NCBI GenBank assembly: GCA_965249925.1 | Contig: OZ252260.1 | Span: 2,418,001-2,482,000 of the forward strand | Length of the DNA: 64,000 bases | Reading direction: 5' to 3' | Source of the DNA: Hoeflea_A sp965249925 | GTDB taxonomy: Bacteria; Pseudomonadota; Alphaproteobacteria; Rhizobiales; Rhizobiaceae | Shown: one piece after another, positions 25,807 through 34,849 of the stretch | How positions within the stretch are numbered: position 1 is the stretch's first letter | How the letters are laid out: each line of letters opens with the position of its first letter | Made by a program: the position numbers and the translations under genes | Notes under the pieces: generated by a model | What the model was told of the DNA's origin: nothing | Databases searched by the model: none | The model's input: the letters and a program-made list of their open reading frames with translations, nothing else

Positions 25807-26427
25807 TTAGCTTCCGGCAAGGCGTCGCCGGTAATTGTGCACGCCGTTTCGCTTATGCAGGTAAGTGAACAACCCGGATCGACGAATTGAGATGGGCACC
25901 AAACCGGCAATCGGAAACATCCACACGGCCAACGTTCCCTCCGGTTTCAAGACACGGTGCATTTCAGGCAGGAGACGATTCAACGGCAATGCGGTGAACG
26001 GATGCCGCAGAGGGATTAAGGGAAGGACGCCGAACAACAGCACCTTGTCGATGCAAGCGGCGTCCAATTGAGTGCGCAGCGCGTCACGCCGAAACACGCG
26101 GACGTTTGGCAGACCTGCGGCTATCAGCTTTTCGTTCAGACGTTCGACGTAAGCCGCGAGCGGGTCCATCGCGATCAAGCGGCCGTGATTGCCGATCATT
26201 CGTGCGGCGGGCAAGGTGAAGAACCCGGTGCCGCTGCCCACCTCCAGAACGGTTTGCCCTGGCTGCAGATCAGCACCGCGAAGAATTTTCTCCGGGTCTT
26301 GAAGGAGGTGCCGCAACCGGCTCTCCATGGCCGATCCGGCTGGTTTGAGCAGCATGTTGACGAACTTTGACTTACCCAGATCTTCCGCGCTCATGTGTGT
26401 GTCCAGAACTGAATCGAATGGCCGCAT
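25807..26427 (-). CDS. class I SAM-dependent methyltransferase
   Basis: 206 aa. SAM-binding motif I is VLEVGSGTGFFTLPAARMIG, the acidic loop is LIAMDPLAAYVERL and motif III is HRVLKPEGTLAVWMFP. The N-terminus VNMLLKPAGSAMESRLRHLL resembles methyltransferases that follow from UbiE/COQ5-like ancestors. The ATG at 26394 (MSAEDLGKS) is an alternative start; neither has a strong Shine-Dalgarno. Between it and the IS is about 165 bp without features. Confidence 0.8.
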   Translation of the reverse strand: MRPFDSVLDTHMSAEDLGKSKFVNMLLKPAGSAMESRLRHLLQDPEKILRGADLQPGQTVLEVGSGTGFFTLPAARMIGNHGRLIAMDPLAAYVERLNEKLIAAGLPNVRVFRRDALRTQLDAACIDKVLLFGVLPLIPLRHPFTALPLNRLLPEMHRVLKPEGTLAVWMFPIAGLVPISIRRSGLFTYLHKRNGVHNYRRRLAGS

Positions 26428-26601
26428 CGGGGCCAGCGGTCGCCATGGAAGCCTGATCCATCGAATGACTTGTTCAGTTTAGCCGCAGCAGGCAATCATA
26501 CCAGCAATTGAATGCCTGCAAGCTCCGGGTAGCGGCAATTTCCTATTGCGACGAGCTGGCCGGCATGATGGGCAGCCTGCCGAGAGCTCACATCTAGCTA
26601 G

Positions 26602-28253
26602 TGCTCATCCATAAAGGCTAAAACTTTGAAATAACTCAGAGAATCAGGCCTTGAGGGCTGCGGTCTCCGGCGGTCTTTGCTATGCTTTGGAAGCAAGCCA
26701 TTGATTCCATTGCGAAACAACAACCACCGGAGACGACGAATGCGAGCCAACCGCACCGTCCAAGCCAATATATTCGATTTGTTCACGACACACGAGATCG
26801 GATGTGAACTCAAGGGGATGTCACAGATATTGGAGGCCAATGGTGCCTTGATCGATCTGGTGGCAGCCGATCTGTGTTGTCACGAGGTTAAGCCAACCGG
26901 TCGCCGAGGACTGCCTGCCGAGAGTGTTCTGCGGTGCGCCGTGCTGAAGCAATATCGGCAGCTCAGCTACGAAGAGTTGGCCTTTTATCTGTCGGACTCG
27001 ATGTCCTTCCGAGCCTTTGCCCGAATGCCGGTCAACCAGTTTCCCAAGAAGTCGGTTCTCCACAAGACGATCAGCGCCATCCGGCCGCAAACCTGGGAAG
27101 CCATCAACCGTCATCTGCTCAAAACCGCCGCCGCTGACCGGATTGAAACCGGTCAGGTGATCCGGCTCGACAGCACGGTAACCCTCAGCCCAATCCACCC
27201 ACCGACCGACAACAGCCTGCTGTGGGACGCCATGCGGCTGATGGTCCGGTTGCTGCAGCGGGTGCAAACCATACCGGGCGCACCGCAGACGCGCTGGCGC
27301 AATCGCAGTCGACAGGCCAAGAAACACAATCGCGCCATCGAATACAGCCGCGGCCAGACCCAGCGGTTGCACCACTACAAAATCCTCATCAAAGCCTGCC
27401 GCACCACCCTGCAGGACCTGAACACAGTTGAAGCCATGCTGGCCGGCCTGCCCGCCGCTGATAGATGGCTGGCCCAATACCGCAAGGATATACCGCTGAT
27501 TTGCCGCATCATCGAGCAGGCCGAACGCCGCCTTCTGCAGGGCCAGCAGGTGCCTGCGGCGCAAAAGCTGGTCAGCCTGTTCGAACCTCATACCGACATC
27601 ATCCGCAAAAGCGGTCGCGATGTTTACTACGGCCATAAACTCACACTGACCACCGGCCGCAGCGGATTGATCCTCGACATGATCATCGAAGACGGCAATC
27701 CGGCCGATGCCGAGCGCTTCCTTCCCATTCTCGATCGACATATCGAGCTCTACAACAAGCCGCCACGGCAGATGGCGGCCGATGGCGCCTATGCCAGCAA
27801 CAACAATCTGCAGCAGGCCAAAAGCAGGGGCGTGCGCGATGTCGCCTTCCACAAGAAACGCGGCTTCGCCATCACGGACATGGTCAAAAGTCATTGGGTC
27901 TACCGCAAGCTGCGAAACTTCCGTGCAGGGATCGAAGCCGATATATCCTGCCTCAAGCGCGCCTATGGTCTGGGCCGCTGCACCTGGAAAGGGCTTGACC
28001 GATTCAAAGCCTATATTTGGTCTTCTGTACTGGCCTACAATCTCGCCCTGATGGCCCGCCTCAAATCCGCATAAGCGGCACAACAATCCAAGCCAATCAA
28101 TCCCGCAAACGATCCCGCGCGTCCGATGGACACAAAAATAGAACCTGCCGGGAATTGGATGATCCAAAGCCTCCTGTCTTCCATGCAGTCATCACTAACA
28201 GAGCTAAAGCCAACCTGATTACCAAAATTAAATCATCGGTTTATGGATGGACA
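26602..28253 (+). mobile_element. ISNCY-type insertion sequence, intact
   Basis: The 1652-bp element has terminal inverted repeats TGCTCATCCATAAA (left) and TGTCCATCCATAAA (right, reverse complement), 12 of 14 identical, and one full-length transposase gene. CTAGCTAG lies directly outside both ends (26594-26601 and 28254-28261), an 8-bp duplication or a 4-bp CTAG duplication next to CTAG. The right-hand copy contains the stop codon of the sulfatase gene. All parts are intact, so the insertion is probably recent. Confidence 0.88.
26740..28074 (+). CDS. ISNCY-family transposase
   Basis: 444 aa from ATG 26740 with GGAG 7 nt upstream. The N-terminal DUF772-like region reads RRGLPAESVLRCAVLKQYRQ and LSYEELAFYLSDSMSFRAF; the DDE catalytic core includes RLDSTVT (first Asp), QMAADGAYAS (second Asp) and RNFRAGIEADISCLKRAYGL (Glu). 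Length and motif order match ISNCY transposases. It catalyses cut-and-paste movement of the element. No frameshift or stop, so it is probably functional. Confidence 0.92.
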   Translation: MRANRTVQANIFDLFTTHEIGCELKGMSQILEANGALIDLVAADLCCHEVKPTGRRGLPAESVLRCAVLKQYRQLSYEELAFYLSDSMSFRAFARMPVNQFPKKSVLHKTISAIRPQTWEAINRHLLKTAAADRIETGQVIRLDSTVTLSPIHPPTDNSLLWDAMRLMVRLLQRVQTIPGAPQTRWRNRSRQAKKHNRAIEYSRGQTQRLHHYKILIKACRTTLQDLNTVEAMLAGLPAADRWLAQYRKDIPLICRIIEQAERRLLQGQQVPAAQKLVSLFEPHTDIIRKSGRDVYYGHKLTLTTGRSGLILDMIIEDGNPADAERFLPILDRHIELYNKPPRQMAADGAYASNNNLQQAKSRGVRDVAFHKKRGFAITDMVKSHWVYRKLRNFRAGIEADISCLKRAYGLGRCTWKGLDRFKAYIWSSVLAYNLALMARLKSA

Positions 28254-28257
28254 CTAG

Positions 28258-29886
28258 CTAGTTTTCCCTATCAGCGTGCTTTTTTATGTGGGGAGGCATG
28301 CGGAGGCCGTCCGCCTCGAGTTCGTCCGGGTCCCAATAGGCAATCACGATCCCCTCGGGTTCACGCGCATCCGTCATCGCTTCGATAACCCCGGGAGCGC
28401 GGGTTATGCGTGTGTGGTGCTGGCGTGCCCATTCAAAGTGCAAAGCCTCAAGGCGCTGGACCTGGCTCTTATGCCGTGGGCTTTCGCCGAGATCATGGAG
28501 CTCTTCCGGATCGGTTTTGAGATCAAACAGCATCGGCCGCATCGTCTCGACGTGGATGTATTTCCAACGTCCATCGAACACCATGACCATGCGCGCATCG
28601 CTCTGATCCACGTTGACCAGACGCCGCGCATCGCGCGTCGCATAGTCGTATTCCGAAATACAATAATCGCGCCATGCGGTCCGCTGGTCATGCAGCAGTG
28701 GCTGGAGCGATCGGCCTTCCACAATGTGTGGCTTGGGGCTGCCTCCAAAAAACTCGATAAAAGTGGGTGCCAGATCGATCCCTTCGATCAGCGCATCGCT
28801 GGATGTCCCCCGCGTCGCGTTTGCGTCCGGGCGAGGGTCATAGACAAGCAGCGGGATGCGTGCGGAGCAGTCGTAGAAAAGGTCTTTTTCGCCCAGCCAG
28901 TGATCGCCCATATTGTCGCCATGGTCGGAGCAGAAGACGATCATCGTGTCTTCCATCCGGCCGCTTTCTTCAAGATAACGCAACAATCGCCCGATGTTGT
29001 CATCAAGCTCTTTGATGAGTCCCATGTAAACGGGCGCCACGACATCGCGCACATTGTTGCGTGAAAAGCTCCGGCAAATCCGCGTATTGGCCCATGCCCG
29101 CATCAACGGATGGTCATGCTCGTTGTCCCGCCGGTTGACGGGCGGCACATCGGCGATCGAATACATGTCGTTGTAAGGCGCCGGCGCCAGATAGGGCCAA
29201 TGCGGCTTGATGTAGCTGAGGTGACACAGCCAGGGCTTGTCGCTTTGCGACTCGATGAATTCGATACCGCGGGTCGTAAGCCAGGCGGTCTCCGAATGCT
29301 CCTTGGGCACGCGTGCCGGCAACGGTGCTGTTTCCAGCAGCCAGCCGGATTTCAGCTCTCCATCCGGGCCAATCGCCGTGTTGGCCCATTCCTCCCATGG
29401 CGTATCGCCACCCATGTTGTGGTCGCGCAGATACTGTTCGTAATCCTCCGCGTGCCGGTTTATGTCGGTTGCCGCGTTGGTGCCGTCATCGCGGACAAAC
29501 ACCTCGAAACCGCATTCGCTGACCAGGGCTCCGATGGTGCTCTCGGGTTCGATGCCCAGCCTCTTCATGCCCTCGAGGTCGGCGCGCATATGGGTTTTTC
29601 CGACAAGCGTACTGGTGATGCCCAGTTCCCGCAGATGGTCGCCCAGGGTTGGCTCGCCCACCCGAAGAGGAAACCCGTTCCATGTCGAACCGTGGCTGCG
29701 CACATAGCGGCCGGTGTAGAAACTCATCCGGCTGGGGCCACAGATCGGCGATTGCACATAGGCCCGATTGAACCGCACGCCCTTGCCGGCCAACCTGTCC
29801 AGATTTGGGGTTTCAATGTGGGTTGCGCCGTAGCAGCTCAGATAATCCCAACGCAGCTGGTCCGCCATGATCCAGAGCACATTCAT
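28258..29886 (-). CDS. sulfatase / phosphonate monoester hydrolase family protein
   Basis: 542 aa from ATG 29886 (MNVLWIMADQLRWDY, with the metal-binding Asp). Residue Cys49 in CGPSR is the C-x-P-S-R formylglycine motif, which requires maturation to formylglycine. VGKTHM and FCSDHGDNMGDHWLGEKD supply further active-site residues. Overall pattern matches the phosphonate monoester hydrolase branch of the alkaline-phosphatase superfamily, which also cleaves phosphodiesters and sulfate esters. No signal peptide, so cytoplasmic. Its TAG stop is inside the CTAGCTAG flanking the IS. Confidence 0.88.
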   Translation of the reverse strand: MNVLWIMADQLRWDYLSCYGATHIETPNLDRLAGKGVRFNRAYVQSPICGPSRMSFYTGRYVRSHGSTWNGFPLRVGEPTLGDHLRELGITSTLVGKTHMRADLEGMKRLGIEPESTIGALVSECGFEVFVRDDGTNAATDINRHAEDYEQYLRDHNMGGDTPWEEWANTAIGPDGELKSGWLLETAPLPARVPKEHSETAWLTTRGIEFIESQSDKPWLCHLSYIKPHWPYLAPAPYNDMYSIADVPPVNRRDNEHDHPLMRAWANTRICRSFSRNNVRDVVAPVYMGLIKELDDNIGRLLRYLEESGRMEDTMIVFCSDHGDNMGDHWLGEKDLFYDCSARIPLLVYDPRPDANATRGTSSDALIEGIDLAPTFIEFFGGSPKPHIVEGRSLQPLLHDQRTAWRDYCISEYDYATRDARRLVNVDQSDARMVMVFDGRWKYIHVETMRPMLFDLKTDPEELHDLGESPRHKSQVQRLEALHFEWARQHHTRITRAPGVIEAMTDAREPEGIVIAYWDPDELEADGLRMPPHIKKHADREN

Positions 29887-30006
29887 TGCCAGACGACCAT
29901 TCCCTGTTTCCTGTTCCAACAATTAGAGCCGACTGGTCTCGCGGCGTCCATCACCAGCCGGATCTATTTTGGGTGTTTTGATGAGTCCGTGCCTTTCGAC
30001 CGGCAG

Positions 30007-30684
30007 CTAACGCGGTGGCCGGAAAAGACCTTCCGATTTCAAAATCTCAACATTCTCGGCCTCCCGCTTCATGGCTCTTTGCACTGCCGGACGCTGATTG
30101 CTGAGCTCGAAGTGGCGGCGGAGGTTGGGGAAATCGGCATCGGGAAATCCGACACTGGTGATGCGCCCCCAGACCCAGAACAGATAGGCATCCACCACCG
30201 ACCATTCGCTGCCGTACCACCAGGGGCCGTCGTCGAGCCTTTTGTCGATCATCCGCATGATCGGCATCATGTCTTCCATGCCGACGGGACGCACCAACTC
30301 GAACGACATATCGGCGTCGGACAGGAACTTCATGGGCATCGTGATGCGCGTTGCCGTGGGATGAACCGTCCCCGCAAAGAAAGCGAGGTCGCCCGTTTGA
30401 TTGATGGAGTCGAGCGGATCTGTGGTTGCCGGCAACAGCCCCGCATCCGGAAACAGCCGGTGCAGCCAGCTCAAAATCGCGACATTCTCGGTCAATGGCA
30501 CGCCGTCGATAAGCAGCGTCGGAACCTTTCCCTTCGGATTCAGCTTCAGAAATTCCGGCGATTTCTGCTGATTGGCTGCAATACGCACCAGCTCGGTTTC
30601 AAAGGGGGCACCGGTTTCCTCCAAGGCAATTGTCGCGGCCCTGGCGCAGGTGCCGGGGGCAACAAAGAGCTTCAGATTCGGCAT
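30007..30684 (-). CDS. glutathione S-transferase
   Basis: 225 aa; GGAGG 9 nt before ATG 30684 fixes the start. N-terminal thioredoxin fold: LKLFVAPGTCARAATIALEETG, LNPKGKVPTLLIDGVPLTENVAILSWL. The C-terminal helical domain contains WSVVDAYLFWVWGR, the usual N-capping box. Beta-like bacterial GST class. It is transcribed away from the TAXI transporter gene; intergenic region 30685-30844 holds their divergent promoters and is AT-rich. Confidence 0.9.
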   Translation of the reverse strand: MPNLKLFVAPGTCARAATIALEETGAPFETELVRIAANQQKSPEFLKLNPKGKVPTLLIDGVPLTENVAILSWLHRLFPDAGLLPATTDPLDSINQTGDLAFFAGTVHPTATRITMPMKFLSDADMSFELVRPVGMEDMMPIMRMIDKRLDDGPWWYGSEWSVVDAYLFWVWGRITSVGFPDADFPNLRRHFELSNQRPAVQRAMKREAENVEILKSEGLFRPPR

Positions 30685-30844
30685 TTTAGTGGCCTCCATT
30701 GTTACGGTCTGAGACACCGCTCGTTCGACAGGCGGCGGCAGTCGGATCAAAATACTTGCTATTCAAAACGGATTGCGGGAGATTGTCAAAAAAAATCGAT
30801 AATAAACGAAAAAACGTGCTAAGATCGATAAAGGAGGAAAGCAC

Positions 30845-31888
30845 ATGTCCAAAACCCGCATCCTGGCGACGGCTGCAGCCGTGTGTATGGCCGCAAGCGC
30901 CCATGCCCAGAGTATCATTACCGCTGAAACGGCAGCACCGAACACGACTCCCGGGATTTCGATCATCTCGCTGTCGGAGGCATCTGCAAAGGCAGGCGTT
31001 GCCGACATTCAGGTCTCGTCCGGTCAGACCCTGACCAATTCGGTTCAGAACGTTGCTGAAGGCAAGACGGACATTGCGGCCGCGCCGTTCATCCTTCCGT
31101 TCATGCTGTCGCGCGGTGTCGGACCATACGCCCGCCTCGGCCCGGAAGAGGGCGCCAAGCTGGCTGCGAATCTCGCGGTTCTGTACACCTATCGGATCTC
31201 GGTGCAGGGGCTTTTTGCCTATGACAGTGCGAATATCAGCGGATGGGACGGGCTTGAAGGCAAGACCATCTACAATGGTCCTCCGCGCGGCGCAGCGCTG
31301 ACCAACGCGCGCCTTCTGATCAAGGTGAATAGCGGCCTGGAGGAAGGCAACGGTTACGAGGGTGTCCAGGTTAACTGGGGCCAGGCGGTAAAGACCATTC
31401 AGGACGGATCGGCGGACGCCATGGTGCTGCCCATGTCGTTTCCGGATCCGCGGGTGACCGCGGCGCTTGCCTCGGGCGACATGACGATTTTCTCGGTCTC
31501 AAAGGACGTCTTCGAAAGCGAGGCGTTCCAGAATGTCGGCAAATTGCCTGGCACGGTTCCGTTCACGATGGCAATCGCGGATATGGGATATGGTGACGGC
31601 GTCACCATCGTTTCCGAGGACGACACGTTCCGCGGACCGGCCACGGTTGGCGCCGACATCGTCAACGTCGACATGGATTTTGATCTGGCGAAAGCGCTGA
31701 CTGCGGCGTTCATCGAAAGCATCGAGTCCATCTACCATGCCAAGGCACCTTTCATGGCGAGCACATGGCACGGTGAAACCGATATCGCATTGACCGATAT
31801 GTGCGGCAACAACCCGTTGAAATACCATCCTGGCGCTGTGGCCGCCTGGGAAGAAGCCGGATACGCTATTCCGGACTGCGCAAAGTAG
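30845..31888 (+). CDS. TAXI-family TRAP transporter solute-binding protein
   Basis: 347 aa with a strong AAGGAGG Shine-Dalgarno and a Sec signal (ILATAAAVCMAASAHA). The mature protein follows the TAXI pattern: QVSSGQTLTNSVQNVAEGKTDIAAAP, AVLYTYRISVQGLFAYD, GLEGKTIYNGPPRGAALTNAR and VQVNWGQAVKTIQDGSADAMVLP. It delivers a carboxylate or amino-acid-like ligand to the fused TRAP permease encoded downstream at 32123. Between the two genes lies a double CTAG-hairpin unit, which probably lowers expression of the permease relative to the binding protein. Confidence 0.93.
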   Translation: MSKTRILATAAAVCMAASAHAQSIITAETAAPNTTPGISIISLSEASAKAGVADIQVSSGQTLTNSVQNVAEGKTDIAAAPFILPFMLSRGVGPYARLGPEEGAKLAANLAVLYTYRISVQGLFAYDSANISGWDGLEGKTIYNGPPRGAALTNARLLIKVNSGLEEGNGYEGVQVNWGQAVKTIQDGSADAMVLPMSFPDPRVTAALASGDMTIFSVSKDVFESEAFQNVGKLPGTVPFTMAIADMGYGDGVTIVSEDDTFRGPATVGADIVNVDMDFDLAKALTAAFIESIESIYHAKAPFMASTWHGETDIALTDMCGNNPLKYHPGAVAAWEEAGYAIPDCAK

Positions 31889-31889
31889 T

Positions 31890-31966
31890 TTAGTGGTTCG
31901 ACTCCGACATTTGCTACCCCTTGCAGCACCCGCCCGAGCAAATGTCGGAGACGCAGGAACCACTAG
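31890..31966. repeat. CTAG-bounded imperfect hairpin D (unit 2, first hairpin)
   Basis: Starts one base after the TAXI stop codon. Outer stem TTAGTGGTTC/GAACCACTAG, internal loop 3 nt (left, GAC) by 7 nt (right, GACGCAG), inner stem TCCGACATTTGCT/AGCAAATGTCGGA, loop about 25 nt. Geometry equals hairpin A; sequence does not. Confidence 0.85.
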
Positions 31967-31980
31967 CAAGTGTTATATTT

Positions 31981-32059
31981 CTAGTGGAACTTTTGAATTT
32001 GACATTTGAGCGAGAGCCTAGCCGCAAATGGGACTCAAATGTCAAATTCGTTCCACTAG
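31981..32059. repeat. CTAG-bounded imperfect hairpin E (unit 2, second hairpin)
   Basis: Follows D after the 14-nt spacer CAAGTGTTATATTT. Outer stem CTAGTGGAAC/GTTCCACTAG, 4-nt left-only bulge TTTT, perfect 16-bp inner stem GAATTTGACATTTGAG. Same layout as hairpin B. It ends 63 nt before the permease start. Confidence 0.85.
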
Positions 32060-32122
32060 TCCTACTTTAGCCGGGTAATGCGTTTGCGTTTGCCCGGCTG
32101 ACTCGGTGTCTCGGGGACAGCC

Positions 32123-34471
32123 ATGACCGGTGAGACGGACAACAACACGGACAAGCCAGGCCTTTCGGTCAAGATCCTGTACTGGCTTTCCGTGCTGATG
32201 GTTCTTGTCGGGCTCTTGAATTCCACCCCGGGCATTCCGGGCTATGACGATCTTGCGGTGTCCCTGCTGGGCCGGGGCGACGCGACGTTCCGCAAGTTTT
32301 CTTTCGAGTGGTTCTACCCGGTCTTTTTTGCATTGATGATGTTGATCGTCGCCCTCAAGCACTCGATGTGGCGCGATTGGCAGGATCGAACGCCCATCCG
32401 GCGCAAGTTCGGTCTGTTTCTCGACATCGCGCTGGTGATCACGGCCTTCACGATTGCGCTCACTTATCTGATCGAGATCGAAGCCATTTGCCTGATCGAT
32501 CAGGTCACCGGCGACCGCGCACGGCTGATCGAGGAAAGTCTCGCCGCCGCCGCCGCATTCAACGAAAGCCTCGGCCTACCCGCGCCGACGACTGTCGAAG
32601 ATCCGCAATGCGTCAACACGACCGGCGGCTGGCTGGTGCTGATCGTCGGTCTGGCGATCGTGGTGTTCCTGACCTACAACATCAAGGTCTGGGGCCTGCC
32701 GCTGGTTTTCGTGGCGATCGTCGTTTCGCTCTACACCATCGGAACCGTTCTGATCTGGTACTTTTACGGCGTCGAGGACATCAACAAATATTTTGTCACC
32801 AAGCTGGCAGGCGAGCCGCGTTTGCTCGCCGACGGGCGTCCCAGGGTACACGATGTTCTGGTCAACAACTCGTCCGGATTGCTCGGTCGCTTCATGGATA
32901 TCGTGCTGAACACGATCTTCCCCTATCTCGTGCTCGGATCGCTGTTCGGCAGTTCGGCCGGTGGCAAATCGCTGATCAAGCTCGCCTTCCGCTGGACGCG
33001 GCATGTTCGCGGCGGGCCGGCGCATGCGGCGATTGTCTCCTCGGCCATGTTCGGGACGATTTCCGGCGGCCCCATCGTAAATGTGCTGTCGACCGGCGTA
33101 CTGACGATCCCGATGATGCTGAAACGGGGGTTCTCCAAGGTCTTTGCCGGCGGCGTCGAGGCCGCTGCCTCGTCAGGCGGATCGATCATGCCGCCGGTGA
33201 TGGGTGTCGCGGCATTCATCCTCGCCTCCCTGACGGCGGTGCCCTATTCGAGCGTGATCGTCGCGGCTCTCATTCCGGCATTGGCCTATTTCTTTTGCCT
33301 GTTTCTGTCGGTCGCCTTCCAATCGCGAAAGCAAAACATCACCGCGATCGGCGAGATAACGGATGAGATGCGGCTCGAGCGTCAGGATATTCTGAATCTG
33401 ATCATGATTTTCGGTCCGATCCTGTTGATCCTGGTCTTGCTCCTGACTCCCAAGGACGCGGTGGGTTGCGGGTTGCTGGGCGGGCTACTGGGCGCCGAAC
33501 GCCAGTTCACCGACGCTGGCTGCGAAGTTGAAAGTCTCAGCTGGATACTGCGGGCCGTTCAAAATTCGGCAGGGTCCGCGGGAGCCGCCGGATGGTGGGC
33601 GGTGATGCTGCTTCTGGTGCTGCTCTTCGTCGACCCCGACGTGCGCGCCCGCCCGAGAAAAATCATCGACGCGCTGTCACAGGCCGGCGTGCTGATCTCG
33701 ACGCTGTATCTGATGTTCCTGGCCGTCTCGATCATTGACTTTTGCCTGACTTTCACGGGTTTGCCGGTGTTTCTGGCACTCGACGTGCTGGCTTGGCTCA
33801 ACAGCCTGGATCTTGGCGGCGGCGGATCGGTGTTTTTCCAGTTTGTGGCCCTGTTGATGACAATGTTGCTTGCCGTGCTGCTGGGGATGGGCATGCCGGC
33901 GGTGCCGGCTTACATCAACGCGGCCCTGCTCATGGGGCCGGTTCTGGCGGGTCTGGGCCTGTCGCTGTTCACGGCGCATATGTTCATCTTCTATTTCGCC
34001 GTTGCCAGCGCCATCACGCCACCCGTGGCACTTGCCGCCTTCGCCGCCGCGACGATCACCAGGGCCGAGCCCATGGCGACCAGCTTTTCCTCCGTCAAAT
34101 CGGGGATTGTGATATTCGTCGTGCCCTTTGTCTTCGCGTTCTACCCGGAATTGCTGCTGATTGACGACGCGATCCTCGACCCGCAGGCATCCGGCGGCTT
34201 CGCCCATCTGCCCGGCTACGATAGCGGCATCTCGCTTGGCCCGCTTGCGCTTCTGCTCGGGCGTCTCGCGCTGGCCCTTTATCTCTTGTCATCGGCTCTT
34301 GCCGCCTTTGACCGTTATGCGCTGCGACCCTGGGAGATCGCCTGCAGACTGTTGCTGGCGGTACTGTTGATGACATCGATCGAGATGATCTGGATTGCAG
34401 CGGTCGCCGCTGCTGTTGTCCTGTTCTTCTTTCACAACCGGTCGCGCACACCTGTCGCTGCCGGCCCCTGA
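32123..34471 (+). CDS. TRAP transporter fused permease (TAXI type)
   Basis: 782 aa with roughly 18-20 hydrophobic segments. The N-terminal part corresponds to the small DctQ-like subunit region and the rest to the large DctM-like subunit, with GGPAHAAIVSSAMFGTISGGPIVNVLSTG, AAASSGGSIMPPVMGVAAFIL and MGMPAVPAYINAALLMGP, the conserved hairpin-loop motifs of TAXI fused permeases. A loop of about 55 residues near residue 440 carries Cys residues. It imports, with sodium, the ligand captured by the product of the gene at 30845. Confidence 0.93.
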   Translation: MTGETDNNTDKPGLSVKILYWLSVLMVLVGLLNSTPGIPGYDDLAVSLLGRGDATFRKFSFEWFYPVFFALMMLIVALKHSMWRDWQDRTPIRRKFGLFLDIALVITAFTIALTYLIEIEAICLIDQVTGDRARLIEESLAAAAAFNESLGLPAPTTVEDPQCVNTTGGWLVLIVGLAIVVFLTYNIKVWGLPLVFVAIVVSLYTIGTVLIWYFYGVEDINKYFVTKLAGEPRLLADGRPRVHDVLVNNSSGLLGRFMDIVLNTIFPYLVLGSLFGSSAGGKSLIKLAFRWTRHVRGGPAHAAIVSSAMFGTISGGPIVNVLSTGVLTIPMMLKRGFSKVFAGGVEAAASSGGSIMPPVMGVAAFILASLTAVPYSSVIVAALIPALAYFFCLFLSVAFQSRKQNITAIGEITDEMRLERQDILNLIMIFGPILLILVLLLTPKDAVGCGLLGGLLGAERQFTDAGCEVESLSWILRAVQNSAGSAGAAGWWAVMLLLVLLFVDPDVRARPRKIIDALSQAGVLISTLYLMFLAVSIIDFCLTFTGLPVFLALDVLAWLNSLDLGGGGSVFFQFVALLMTMLLAVLLGMGMPAVPAYINAALLMGPVLAGLGLSLFTAHMFIFYFAVASAITPPVALAAFAAATITRAEPMATSFSSVKSGIVIFVVPFVFAFYPELLLIDDAILDPQASGGFAHLPGYDSGISLGPLALLLGRLALALYLLSSALAAFDRYALRPWEIACRLLLAVLLMTSIEMIWIAAVAAAVVLFFFHNRSRTPVAAGP

Positions 34472-34589
34472 GGCCCCGTGGGCGGATCTTGTTCCGGCTG
34501 TCATGAGCGGGCCGGGAGTCGAATGTGTCACGCACTATGCGCGTTCATGGAGTGTCTGAAAGGAGGCTCGAAGCGGCATTTGCGGGACG

Positions 34590-34672
34590 CCCACTCCGGA
34601 AAAACTCATGGCACGAATTACGTTATCGCGGACGGACTACTGTCGGCGCGTCGCGCGAGAGTTGCAGGTCAC
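34590..34672. repeat. dispersed intergenic repeat, copy 1
   Basis: CACTCCGGA..., CGCGGACG..., CTGTCGGCGCGTCG and GTTGCAGGTCAC blocks align with 37233-37312, at roughly three quarters identity by eye. Part of a 378-bp stretch after the permease without a convincing gene; frames at 34478 and 34608 run through the repeat and are rejected. Confidence 0.55.
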
Positions 34673-34849
34673 CTTACTGTGGGAATTGGCAGAATTGTCA
34701 CCGAAAGACGCCGGTCTATTGCGAACGGCGCTACCTCCGGAAATCCTCGTAGCTTTTCGGCGGGAAGCGGACAAAGTGGACCTTTCATGCTGGAGCAAGA
34801 TCGGGCTATGGACGCGTTTACAAGATCGTTCGGATACAGGAGATCGTTT

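Noticed and set aside
26821..28167. 448-codon minus-strand frame inside the IS
   Set aside because: Antisense to the ISNCY transposase, which has recognisable catalytic motifs.
29110..30822. 570-codon plus-strand frame over the sulfatase and GST genes
   Set aside because: Spans two convincing minus-strand genes and the gap between them; composition is shadow-like.
34478..34849. plus-strand frames 34478 and 34608 (MARITLSRTDYCRRV...) before the barstar gene
   Set aside because: They run through the dispersed intergenic repeat, and other copies of the repeat do not keep the frame. The real coding part of the first frame starts at TTG 34850.
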